This document shows positions 6,918 to 13,086 of a stretch of DNA of 13,849 nucleotides, in pieces (the stretch's first letter is position 1; each line of letters begins with the position of its first letter). Made by a program: the position numbers and the translations under genes. Location: NCBI GenBank assembly GCA_030625465.1, contig DAOUQS010000021.1, forward strand, positions 1 to 13,849. The letters run 5' to 3'. Under the pieces are notes generated by a model. It did no database searches, was not told where the DNA came from, and saw only the letters and a program-made list of their open reading frames with translations. This DNA is from Amylibacter sp. (GTDB lineage Bacteria; Pseudomonadota; Alphaproteobacteria; Rhodobacterales; Rhodobacteraceae).

Positions 6918-7562
6918 ATGAGACAAATCAGCAAGACCATTGGTCTGGGCATATTATCCACATTTATTCTTTCGGCTTGTGCTGAAATTGAAAATAGCCC
7001 GCAGAAAAACACCGTGCAGGGCGCCGGTATAGGTGCCGCAATAGGTGCCGCTGCCGGGATGATTTTAGGCAATGACACAAAAGATGTCATCCTTGGCACG
7101 GCGGCGGGCGCTATAATCGGCGGTGCAATTGGAAACCGGCTGGACGTACAAGAGGCCGCATTGCGCGAAAGCCTTTCGTCGAAAGGCACCACTATCCGCA
7201 ACACTGGGTCTGAGCTGATTGTGACCTTGCCAGAGGGGATCACTTTCGACGTCGACAGCACATATGTGCGCGAAAGCTTCCGTCCGGAAATTGCTAAAAT
7301 TGCAAATAATCTGCAAGAGTTTTCAGACACCACCGTTGACGTGGTTGGACACACAGACAGTTCCGGCAGGGCCGAATACAATCAGGCGCTATCGGCTGAT
7401 CGTGCAAGGTCAGTCACCGGCATCCTGACTGGCAAAGGTGTCAGTAGCGGGCGCATTATCACTTACGGGCGGGGCGAAACCGCGCCGGTTGCATCCAATG
7501 ATAATGAACATGGCAAAGCACAAAACCGTCGCGTTGAAATCGTTATTCGCCCGTCAGCATAA
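6918..7562 (+). CDS. OmpA-family outer-membrane lipoprotein with glycine-zipper segment (YiaD-like)
   Basis: This 214-residue protein begins with a lipoprotein signal ending in the lipobox L-S-A-C, so Cys21 is the likely lipidation site. Residues 35-73 form a glycine-zipper segment (GAGIGAAIGAAAG, then GTAAGAIIGGAIGNR) that may insert in or associate with the membrane. Residues of about 95-212 are an OmpA C-terminal peptidoglycan-binding domain, with VVGHTDSSGRAEYNQALSADRA (142-163) holding the typical Asp and Arg contacts to diaminopimelate, and QNRRVEI near the end. The expected role is tethering the outer membrane to peptidoglycan. The ATG at 6918 has a GAGG Shine-Dalgarno at 6909-6912. 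It appears to be a single-gene unit: an unusual AT palindrome lies upstream and an intrinsic terminator downstream. Confidence 0.9.
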   Translation: MRQISKTIGLGILSTFILSACAEIENSPQKNTVQGAGIGAAIGAAAGMILGNDTKDVILGTAAGAIIGGAIGNRLDVQEAALRESLSSKGTTIRNTGSELIVTLPEGITFDVDSTYVRESFRPEIAKIANNLQEFSDTTVDVVGHTDSSGRAEYNQALSADRARSVTGILTGKGVSSGRIITYGRGETAPVASNDNEHGKAQNRRVEIVIRPSA

Positions 7563-7603
7563 GATGACGACTTAATTTACAGTTCAAAGAATGCCCACCT
7601 TAT

Positions 7604-7642
7604 GGGCCGCACCCTTCCTCCCTGGTTGCGGCCCTTTCTTTT
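7604..7642 (+). terminator. Rho-independent terminator of the lipoprotein gene
   Basis: GGGCCGCA (7604-7611) pairs perfectly with TGCGGCCC (7627-7634) across a 15-nt loop and is followed by a run of seven Ts broken by one C (7635-7642). It sits 42 bp after the lipoprotein stop and before the GntR gene promoter. Confidence 0.85.
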
Positions 7643-7644
7643 GC

Positions 7645-7681
7645 CTGATACAAATGTGTACTGGCAATATAATCCAGCCAG
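7645..7681 (+). promoter_or_regulatory. Candidate sigma70-type promoter of the GntR regulator gene with flanking inverted repeat
   Basis: TATAAT at 7668-7673 is a perfect -10 box, with CTGATA (7645-7650) as a fair -35 at 17-bp spacing. The -10 is framed by a 5-bp inverted repeat, CTGGC (7661-7665) and GCCAG (7677-7681), which could be an autoregulatory operator. The repeat is short and could be chance. Confidence 0.5.
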
Positions 7682-7698
7682 CGTAATTTGGGGACAAC

Positions 7699-8466
7699 AT
7701 GCCGTTTCAGAAGATAAACCAGGAACGCGTGGCCGATACGGTCATGCATCAGATTGAAAAACTGATCTTACGCGGCATCCTGCGACCGGGTGAACGCCTG
7801 CCATCCGAACGGGATTTATCTGATAAAATGGGGGTATCGCGCCCTTCCCTGCGCGAAGCGATTGCCGATCTTGAAACACGTGGCCTGCTGGCAACCCGCA
7901 AGGGTTCGGGCATCTATGTGGCAGACGTTCTGGGCAGTGCCTTTTCCGAACCTCTGATCCAGTTGTTTGCAAGCCACGATGAAGCCCTGTTCGACTACAT
8001 ATCGTTTCGGCGCGATCTGGAAGGTATGGCAGCCGAACGCGCGGCGCGTCTGGCCTCGGATACCGACCTGAAAGTCATCACGACAATTTTCAAAAAAATG
8101 GAATGCGCCCATAAAAAACGCAATCCGGCGGAAGAGTCTGCGCTGGATGCAGAGTTTCATATGGCGATTATTGATGCGTCCCACAACGTATTCATGTTGC
8201 ATATGATGCGCGCCATGTTTGAAATGCTGCGTGCCGGTGTGTTCTACAATCGGCAGGTTATGTTCAAGGTGCGCACCACCCGCGAAGCCTTGCTGGACCA
8301 GCACCGTGTTATCCACGACGCACTGCTTAGCCGCAATCCGGAAGCGGCGCGAAAAGCGGTGGAAAGCCACTTGGGTTATGTCGAGAAATCCATGCTTGAA
8401 AACCGGAAAGCCGAGCATAATGAAATCATCGCCAAGCAACGCTTTCAGCATGAACAAAGCAGATAA
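7699..8466 (+). CDS. GntR-family transcriptional regulator, FadR/FCD subfamily
   Basis: This 255-residue regulator has an N-terminal winged helix-turn-helix (residues 8-75, with LRPGERLPSERDLSDKMGVSRPSLREAIADLETRGLL and the wing RKGSGIYV). An all-helical FCD ligand domain follows (about 95-235). The FCD metal-binding residues can be seen as Asp150 and His154 (DAEFH), His202 (QHRVI) and His224 (ESHL). Such proteins usually repress transport or catabolic genes and release DNA when a small organic acid or its derivative binds. The true ligand cannot be told, and the general look is close to PdhR/LldR-type regulators. No metabolic target gene adjoins it, so it may act elsewhere. The start codon at 7699 has GGGGA (7690-7694) as Shine-Dalgarno. 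A short palindrome around the promoter -10 may mean autoregulation. Confidence 0.9.
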   Translation: MPFQKINQERVADTVMHQIEKLILRGILRPGERLPSERDLSDKMGVSRPSLREAIADLETRGLLATRKGSGIYVADVLGSAFSEPLIQLFASHDEALFDYISFRRDLEGMAAERAARLASDTDLKVITTIFKKMECAHKKRNPAEESALDAEFHMAIIDASHNVFMLHMMRAMFEMLRAGVFYNRQVMFKVRTTREALLDQHRVIHDALLSRNPEAARKAVESHLGYVEKSMLENRKAEHNEIIAKQRFQHEQSR

Positions 8467-8501
8467 AGCTTAGGGCCAAGGCTTACGATAATCCTGCACC
8501 T

Positions 8502-8530
8502 TTGACACAGGCCTATTCAGCGTTCACCAT
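8502..8530 (+). promoter_or_regulatory. Possible promoter of the small secreted protein gene
   Basis: A perfect TTGACA -35 (8502-8507) is followed, at 17-bp spacing, by CACCAT (8525-8530), which matches the -10 consensus at only three of six positions. It lies about 30 bp before the start codon. The -35 is good and the -10 is poor. Confidence 0.4.
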
Positions 8531-8560
8531 GCCCGTGTAACAAGTTCAAAGGATTCGCGC

Positions 8561-8923
8561 ATGTTCAAGCACCTGATTTCCACCGCCTGCTTTGCCGCCA
8601 TAACGCTGGCATCAGCGACGTTATCCGCATCGGCACAAGATATACCGGATAGAAACGTCAAGCATTCAGGCCCCGGCCATGCGGCAACACATTACACTTA
8701 TACCGAGGGCAGCAACTATGTATCGCCCTATGTGAACAACACCGGTGAATGGTCGTTCGGAAAGAACCCCGATAGCCAGTGTTACCACGGGAATTACGGC
8801 TATAATGGCCAGACATCAAGCTATGACCATGCATCATGCGTCGTGGTTTACGATGCCCAGACATACACCCGTTTGCTACGCGGAAGCAGCTCTATGGGTG
8901 GTACGCAATATTACGGGCAGTAG
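8561..8923 (+). CDS. Small secreted protein of unknown function
   Basis: This 120-residue protein begins with a clear Sec signal peptide (positively charged start, then a hydrophobic stretch to residue 24, with likely cleavage after ASA at 25/26, before QDIPD). The mature part, of about 95 residues, is rich in Tyr, Gly, Asn and Ser (HYTYTEGSNYVSPYVNN, GNYGYNGQTSSYDH). It has just two cysteines, Cys74 and Cys93, which could form one disulfide bond in the periplasm or outside the cell. I recognise no family. AAAGGA (8549-8554) is a good Shine-Dalgarno for the ATG at 8561. It is a single gene, with its own candidate promoter and a terminator shared with the converging atp operon. Confidence 0.7.
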   Translation: MFKHLISTACFAAITLASATLSASAQDIPDRNVKHSGPGHAATHYTYTEGSNYVSPYVNNTGEWSFGKNPDSQCYHGNYGYNGQTSSYDHASCVVVYDAQTYTRLLRGSSSMGGTQYYGQ

Positions 8924-8968
8924 ATCATTAGTTACGGCGCGGATTTTCACATAATACCTTGGCATCAT

Positions 8969-8999
8969 AAAAAACCCCGCAGCGCTTGCTACGGGGTTT
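8969..8999 (-). terminator. Bidirectional rho-independent terminator of the F0 operon and the small secreted protein gene
   Basis: AAACCCCG (8972-8979) pairs perfectly with CGGGGTTT (8992-8999) across a 12-nt loop. Read on the minus strand the stem is followed by six uninterrupted Ts (8974-8969), a strong end for the atp operon, whose last stop codon is about 25 bp upstream. On the plus strand a weaker T-rich run follows, so it may serve the converging gene as well. Confidence 0.85.
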
Positions 9000-9023
9000 A
9001 ATTTATTCTTAGGTATTTATGAC

Positions 9024-9587
9024 TTAATGCAGTTTTGCACCAACATCCTTGATCGCCGCGTCGACAAGACTGCCGGCATCTTTTGTGGACATGTTTGCAG
9101 CAATCACTTCGCCAGCCACGACTGTGGCGACGGAAATCGCTGTGTCGCGAACCTCTTTTATAGCCGCAGACTCGGCAGATGCGATTTGATCTTCGGCCGC
9201 TTGCAGGCGACGCTTGATCGCATCTTTCAAATCGGCTTTGGCTTGTTTCGCAGCAAGTTTAGCTTCTTCTTTTGCAGTCTCAACGATTTTACCCGCTTGT
9301 TCATGCACTTCTTTTTGCTTGCGTTCATAAGACGCCATAATCGCCTGGGCCTCATCACGCAATGCGCGGGCTTCGTCGATTTCCGACTTAATACCGTCTG
9401 CACGTTTATCCAGAATGCCGGCTACAAGACCCGGAACTTTCAGATAAAGCAAAACTCCGACAAACAAAACAAACGCGACCGTAACCACGAAAGTTGTGTT
9501 GTTCAGACTGAAGAACGGGCCGCTTGAAGCAAATGCCGGAACGGCGGTTAAAGCCAGCATGATCGGGGTGGTCATTAGTTTCATCAT
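9024..9587 (-). CDS. atpF: ATP synthase F0 subunit b
   Basis: This 187-residue protein is one half of the peripheral stalk that holds F1 still against the turning c-ring. It has a short signal-like start (MTTPIMLALTAVPAFA), one membrane segment at about residues 32-50 (TTFVVTVAFVLFVGVLLYL), and a long charged helix rich in Ala, Glu and Lys, typical of the b-type stalk coiled coil. The gene starts one base after the stop of the b' gene, and its Shine-Dalgarno AAAGGG lies within the last codons of that gene, so the two stalk subunits are probably made in step. ATG codons at residues 1, 2 and 5 leave the exact start uncertain by a few residues. It is the last gene of the F0 operon. Confidence 0.92.
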   Translation of the reverse strand: MMKLMTTPIMLALTAVPAFASSGPFFSLNNTTFVVTVAFVLFVGVLLYLKVPGLVAGILDKRADGIKSEIDEARALRDEAQAIMASYERKQKEVHEQAGKIVETAKEEAKLAAKQAKADLKDAIKRRLQAAEDQIASAESAAIKEVRDTAISVATVVAGEVIAANMSTKDAGSLVDAAIKDVGAKLH

Positions 9588-9588
9588 T

Positions 9589-10119
9589 CTACCCTTTCAA
9601 TCTTGCTGTGACGGCTGTTTTGATCGCTTTCGCGTCACTGGCCGCAGGCATTACCGACTGGATAATCGCAGCCGCTGTGTCTGTTGCCACAACTTTCACC
9701 GCTTTCACCGCATTGTCGCGAATTTCCTTGATCTTGACTTCGCCTTCAGCAGCTTTTGCGGCAATTTCCGCATCCGCCTTAGCGATCGCTTTATCCAGAT
9801 CCTTTTGGATAACAGCCTTGGTTGCGACAACAATGTTCGATGCCTCAACCCGTGCATCCGCAAGCGCTTTGTTGTAAGCTTCTTCAGCTTCAACCGCTTT
9901 TTGCTTCAGCTCTTCAGCTTTTTCCAAATCACGCTGTATCGTATCATGCCGATCTGCCAACACGCTTGCAATCCGTGGGATAACAATGCGGTTCAGAACG
10001 AAAAAGATCACGACAAGCGTCACCACCAACCAGAAAATCTGGTTTGGAAATGTTGCAAAGTCCAGCTGCGGCATGCCTACGGCATGTTCAGATGCAGCGC
10101 TTTGTGTTTCAGATGCCAT
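9589..10119 (-). CDS. ATP synthase F0 subunit b' (second stalk subunit)
   Basis: This 176-residue protein is the second, diverged peripheral-stalk subunit, found in photosynthetic bacteria and alphaproteobacteria, and pairs with subunit b. It has [29 protein letters not shown] (residues 16-44), with one membrane segment at about 28-44, and then a long charged helix. The start was set at the ATG at 10119 (MASETQ) because a strong Shine-Dalgarno GGGAGGG (10130-10124) sits just before it; a longer frame reaching 10149 has no such site. The [13 protein letters not shown] stretch is the b/b' family signature. It follows atpE after a 77-bp spacer with a strong hairpin, and precedes atpF by one base. 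Confidence 0.9.
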   Translation of the reverse strand: MASETQSAASEHAVGMPQLDFATFPNQIFWLVVTLVVIFFVLNRIVIPRIASVLADRHDTIQRDLEKAEELKQKAVEAEEAYNKALADARVEASNIVVATKAVIQKDLDKAIAKADAEIAAKAAEGEVKIKEIRDNAVKAVKVVATDTAAAIIQSVMPAASDAKAIKTAVTARLKG

Positions 10120-10149
10120 TGCACCCTCCCAAAAACTTGTTTGAACCAA

Positions 10150-10172
10150 GGCGAAGGCCGATAGCCTTCGCC
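10150..10172 (-). ncRNA. Strong intercistronic hairpin between atpE and atpF'
   Basis: On the mRNA, GGCGAAGGC pairs with GCCTTCGCC (9 perfect base pairs, 5-nt loop) in the 77-bp spacer between the c and b' genes. No T-run follows closely, so it is unlikely to be a full terminator. Such stems can protect the upstream mRNA end or partly end transcription, either of which would raise subunit c over the stalk subunits. The structure is read from the sequence, and the role is inference. Confidence 0.55.
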
Positions 10173-10196
10173 CGATAATCTAAAGGTCCGTAAAGT

Positions 10197-10439
10197 CTAT
10201 TGGGCGTACATAAGCAGAAGAGCTACCAGGAATGAGAAAATTCCCAAAGCTTCTGCAAACGCAATACCGATAAACATTGTCGCTGTTTGACCAGCGGCTG
10301 CTGCCGGGTTGCGCAAAGCACCTGACAAGTAGTTACCTACAACGTGACCAACACCAACGGCTGCGCCGCCCATGCCTGTACATGCAAGACCAGCACCGAT
10401 TAGGGCACCCATTTGTACTAGATCGCCTTCTACTGCCAT
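10197..10439 (-). CDS. atpE: ATP synthase F0 subunit c
   Basis: This 80-residue proteolipid forms the turning ring of F0. It has two membrane helices joined by the polar RNP loop (residues 43-45), a glycine-rich first helix ([17 protein letters not shown], 15-31), and the proton-binding acid Glu63 in AFAEALGIF on the second helix. A glutamate, as usual in alphaproteobacteria, replaces the aspartate of E. coli. Nothing in the sequence indicates sodium coupling, so protons are assumed. The ATG at 10439 follows an excellent Shine-Dalgarno (AAAGGAG) in an AU-rich leader, fitting the need for many c subunits per complex. It lies between atpB and the b' gene in the F0 operon. Confidence 0.97.
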   Translation of the reverse strand: MAVEGDLVQMGALIGAGLACTGMGGAAVGVGHVVGNYLSGALRNPAAAAGQTATMFIGIAFAEALGIFSFLVALLLMYAQ

Positions 10440-10485
10440 TTGATTTCTCCTTTAGATATAATGACTATAATTTGTTACTCGAACT

Positions 10486-11247
10486 TTAGTGACCGCCAGG
10501 ATGCAACGCATCGTTTAGGTACACACAAGTCAGAATTGCGAACACGTAAGCCTGAATACAGACCACGAGCATTTCCAGGCCGTAAACGGCCATGATAGCG
10601 ACAATCGGGAAAACCGAGAACACGCCAAGTGCGCCGGCAAAGCCCGCGAAAACCTTGATCACCGCGTGGCCCGCCATCATGTTACCCGCAAGACGGATAG
10701 AGTGGCTGATCGGACGCACAAAGTAAGAGATTATTTCGATAAGCGCCAAGATAGGGCGCAGGATCAACGGTGCGGATGAAATCCAGAACAGACCCAGAAA
10801 GCCGATACCGTTCTTGTAAAAGCCGATCAGGGTTACGGTGATAAATACCGCCATCGCCATTACCGCTGTTACCGCAATATGGGATGTTGTGGTGAACGCA
10901 CCGGGGATAAGGCCCAGAATGTTGGCGACCAGAATAAAGATGAATAGTGTGAAAATGTACGGGAAATACTTCAGGCCTTCTTTACCTGCGATATCTTCCA
11001 GCATCTTGTGGACGAAAAGATAAATGCTTTCGGCGATAGACTGGCTGCGCGAAGGCACAACCGCGCGTCCGCGCGTTCCCAGAACCAGCAATGCTATGAT
11101 CGCAAGAACTGTGATACCCATCCACAAGGTCACATTGGTAATTGTAAACATTCCAACATCACCATGGCCGAACAGTGGCTTTACCACGAACTGGTCCATC
11201 GGGTGGATGTTAAAACCGTTACCTGCTGATTCTGCTTCTGCTGACAC
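10486..11247 (-). CDS. atpB: ATP synthase F0 subunit a
   Basis: This 253-residue membrane protein forms the two proton half-channels beside the c-ring. The essential arginine is Arg185 in [14 protein letters not shown] (181-194), and the last helix carries Gln232 in [16 protein letters not shown] (231-246). Several hydrophobic helices fill the rest, and the length fits the family. The start is a GTG at 11247 (then TCA GCA GAA), with AAGGAT as Shine-Dalgarno about 9 bases before it. It lies 24 bp downstream of atpI and 46 bp upstream of atpE, in the standard F0 order. Confidence 0.95.
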   Translation of the reverse strand: MSAEAESAGNGFNIHPMDQFVVKPLFGHGDVGMFTITNVTLWMGITVLAIIALLVLGTRGRAVVPSRSQSIAESIYLFVHKMLEDIAGKEGLKYFPYIFTLFIFILVANILGLIPGAFTTTSHIAVTAVMAMAVFITVTLIGFYKNGIGFLGLFWISSAPLILRPILALIEIISYFVRPISHSIRLAGNMMAGHAVIKVFAGFAGALGVFSVFPIVAIMAVYGLEMLVVCIQAYVFAILTCVYLNDALHPGGH

Positions 11248-11271
11248 GTATCTTATCCTTACATTTCACGA

Positions 11272-11625
11272 CTAATCGTCGTCATACATCTTATCTTTTC
11301 CGATGGGTGCCGCTTCTGCGCCCTTCGCCAAATTCTTTTCCTGGATCTCTTGCGCCGTGCGCATCATCGTGCGCACCCCTGCGGCAAAGCCCAGCATTGT
11401 GAATATCAGCATGAACCAGGGGCGGGTGTCCGCCATGTAGTCTATGCCATATCCAATTCCGAAACCCAGTAGCAATCCAACCACCAGCTCCGTGACCATC
11501 TGCCAGCCCACGCGGGCTGCTGTGTAATGGCTTTCCTCGGCAACTTCAGGCTGCTTCGCCTGCTTTACCGCATCAAGTTTCTTACCCAGCGCATCAAGTC
11601 GTTTTGGATCAGGGCCTTCAGACAT
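11272..11625 (-). CDS. atpI: ATP synthase assembly protein I (AtpI-like)
   Basis: This 117-residue protein starts at the ATG at 11625 (MSEGPDPKRL), chosen because AAGGAGG (11640-11634) sits at the right distance. A GTG 18 bases upstream overlaps that ribosome site and is unlikely to be the start. A charged N-terminal helix of about 40 residues precedes two membrane segments (about 43-61, MVTELVVGLLLGFGIGYGI, and 70-86), and a polar C-terminus ends in DDD. AtpI proteins help build the c-ring and are not part of the finished enzyme. It is first in the F0 operon, behind a predicted promoter, and 24 bp before atpB. Confidence 0.9.
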   Translation of the reverse strand: MSEGPDPKRLDALGKKLDAVKQAKQPEVAEESHYTAARVGWQMVTELVVGLLLGFGIGYGIDYMADTRPWFMLIFTMLGFAAGVRTMMRTAQEIQEKNLAKGAEAAPIGKDKMYDDD

Positions 11626-11675
11626 TATGAGAGCCTCCTTCACCAGATACTTAACACACTTGGACAGTCGCGGGG

Positions 11676-11704
11676 AAAATAGGATTGAATGGGCAAAGAG
11701 TCAA
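11676..11704 (-). promoter_or_regulatory. Sigma70-type promoter of the F0 (atpI-atpB-atpE-atpF'-atpF) operon
   Basis: On the minus strand TTGACT (11704-11699) and TATTTT (11681-11676) are separated by exactly 17 bp, a near-consensus housekeeping promoter. Transcription would begin near 11668, giving a leader of about 43 nt before the atpI start. A 16-bp palindrome lies just upstream of the -35. Confidence 0.7.
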
Positions 11705-11711
11705 CGTGGAT

Positions 11712-11727
11712 TGTCCTAGATAGGACA
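11712..11727. promoter_or_regulatory. Perfect palindrome upstream of the F0 operon promoter
   Basis: TGTCCTA (11712-11718) and TAGGACA (11721-11727) are perfect reverse complements around a 2-bp centre, lying 8 bp upstream of the predicted -35. The size and spacing fit a dimeric regulator site. I do not recognise the motif as a known Rhodobacterales operator. Confidence 0.5.
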
Positions 11728-11824
11728 TGACGTAAATTATTGTTTTTAATAGATTTTTTATAAATGCAAAGCCAAGCAACGGGCAATTTACCCCGTAATT
11801 CGAAATTCCAGAGACTTTCGCTTA

Positions 11825-11842
11825 TTCAACCATTTGGTTGAA
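11825..11842. promoter_or_regulatory. 18-bp palindrome of unknown role
   Basis: TTCAACCA (11825-11832) and TGGTTGAA (11835-11842) are perfect reverse complements around TT. It lies in non-coding sequence about 120 bp upstream of the predicted atp -35. It has no T-run after it on either strand, so it is more like a protein-binding site than a terminator. Confidence 0.45.
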
Positions 11843-11888
11843 AGTAACTGTAGGGTGGCGGGTTTCACGCCGCATTGCGGCACTCAAG

Positions 11889-11920
11889 TAAAAATACCGG
11901 CACATAAACTGCCCCGGTAT
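11889..11920 (-). terminator. Rho-independent terminator of the desaturase gene
   Basis: On the minus strand ATACCGG (11920-11914) pairs with CCGGTAT (11900-11894), and the stem runs directly into five Ts. An alternative 9-bp stem with a 2-nt bulge (ATACC+GGCA with TGCC+GGTAT) makes it more stable. It lies about 40 bp after the desaturase stop. Confidence 0.6.
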
Positions 11921-11961
11921 AATGGTGTATAAAAATTGCGAACAACGAGCCCGCAGGCCCG

Positions 11962-12996
11962 TTAGCTGTTTAACCGTGCTTCTTTGAAACGTACCAAACG
12001 ACGTTGGCCTTCGTCCCACAGGTGCAGGTTTGCACATTTAAAGCTTTCCAGAAACGTCAGGCGTTTCATTTCGCCCAGAACGGGATAGTCACGGATCACT
12101 TCAGGAAGCCGGTAAAACGGGATGCGGCTATACAGGTGGTGTACGTGGTGAATGCCGATATTGCCCGAAATCCATTGCAGGGGTTTCGGCAGTACATAAT
12201 GCGAAGAGCCGTGAAGTGCGGCATCATGCATGTCCCAGTCCTCGGGTTGGTCCCAATGGGTTTCTTCAAACTGGTGCTGCACATAAAACAGCCACATGCC
12301 AGAGGCGGCAGCGGTAAAGCTGGTGATGCCGAAAACCGCAAAGAACTGCCAGAACCCGATCATATAGATTAGAACAGCATAGGTGACCAACATCATTGCA
12401 GTGGTTCCCATAGTGGAAACCCAGTATTTGATCCCCGCCTTCATCATACCCACAGGCAGACGTTGCTGGATGCCGAAGATATAAACCGGGCCGACAACAA
12501 ATATTGTGACCGGGCTGCGGTAAAGCCGATACATAAAACGGCCCCATTTCGTATCAGCCCGATATTCGGCAACAGTCATCGTATAGATGTCACCAATGCC
12601 GCGTTTATCCAGATTACCGGACGCTGAATGGTGAATGGAATGAGTGCGGCGCCATAATGCGTAAGGCGTCAAGGTCAACACACCCAGAACGCGCCCGACC
12701 CAGTCGTTTGCCGTGCGTGATGAAAATAGCGAGCCATGCCCGCAGTCATGTTGCAACGTGAACAGGCGCACCAAAAAGCCGCCGCCCATAACGCCCAACA
12801 AGCCTGTCAGGAAATAGCTGAACGAAATAGAGGCCCATGCAAGCGCCCAACAGCCCAAAAACCCGAGCATCGTAATGCCAAGTTCAAACACACTGCGCCA
12901 GTTGTTTGGCTGACGGTATTTCGCAAGTATGCGCAACCAGTCTTTCGTAGGGGTATCGTGCGCATTCAAGGCGTGCGCGCCTGATTTATCATTCAT
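11962..12996 (-). CDS. Membrane fatty acid desaturase (acyl-lipid, di-iron)
   Basis: This 344-residue membrane enzyme puts a double bond into fatty acyl chains, using oxygen and a di-iron centre. The three histidine boxes are present: HDCGH (residues 83-87), HSIHH (119-123) and HHVHH (283-287). Between them lie hydrophobic segments at about 36-78, 163-176 and 195-239, as expected for this fold. The pattern resembles Delta12/omega-6-type bacterial desaturases, but position and substrate cannot be read from sequence. Related histidine-box enzymes, such as carotenoid ketolases, have other spacings and are less likely. The ATG at 12996 has only a weak Shine-Dalgarno (AAGG about 9-12 bases upstream). 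It has its own terminator and lies between the F0 operon and the deaminase, all on the minus strand. Confidence 0.9.
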   Translation of the reverse strand: MNDKSGAHALNAHDTPTKDWLRILAKYRQPNNWRSVFELGITMLGFLGCWALAWASISFSYFLTGLLGVMGGGFLVRLFTLQHDCGHGSLFSSRTANDWVGRVLGVLTLTPYALWRRTHSIHHSASGNLDKRGIGDIYTMTVAEYRADTKWGRFMYRLYRSPVTIFVVGPVYIFGIQQRLPVGMMKAGIKYWVSTMGTTAMMLVTYAVLIYMIGFWQFFAVFGITSFTAAASGMWLFYVQHQFEETHWDQPEDWDMHDAALHGSSHYVLPKPLQWISGNIGIHHVHHLYSRIPFYRLPEVIRDYPVLGEMKRLTFLESFKCANLHLWDEGQRRLVRFKEARLNS

Positions 12997-13086
12997 AGAT
13001 TTAGACCTTGGGCTGCTCGTTTGTTTTAACTTAGCGTAAACTAGCTGATAAATCGTTTCCCTAAAAGCGATTTTCGGCTTAAGGCC

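Larger units (their letters stand above)
11626..11961. other. 336-bp non-coding region between the desaturase and the F0 operon
   Basis: No protein of normal composition is seen on either strand. Going along the minus strand, it holds the desaturase terminator (11920-11889), an 18-bp palindrome (11842-11825), an AT-rich stretch near 11765-11730, a second palindrome (11727-11712), and then the F0 operon promoter. The concentration of palindromes suggests that this spacer is regulatory. Confidence 0.7.

Noticed and set aside
9496..10164. Plus-strand open frame of 222 codons
   Set aside because: It is antisense to atpF and the b' gene. Its cysteine- and phenylalanine-rich translation is typical of the opposite strand of Ala/Glu/Lys-rich genes.
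11944..11963. Hairpin at the desaturase stop codon (8-bp stem with one G-U pair on the minus strand)
   Set aside because: The T-run comes 8 nt after the stem and the stem overlaps the stop codon. The hairpin at 11889-11920 is a better terminator.
12997..13086. Possible stem AAATCG/CGATTT after the deaminase gene
   Set aside because: The stem is 6 bp, AT-rich and not followed by a T-run, so it was not called as a terminator.
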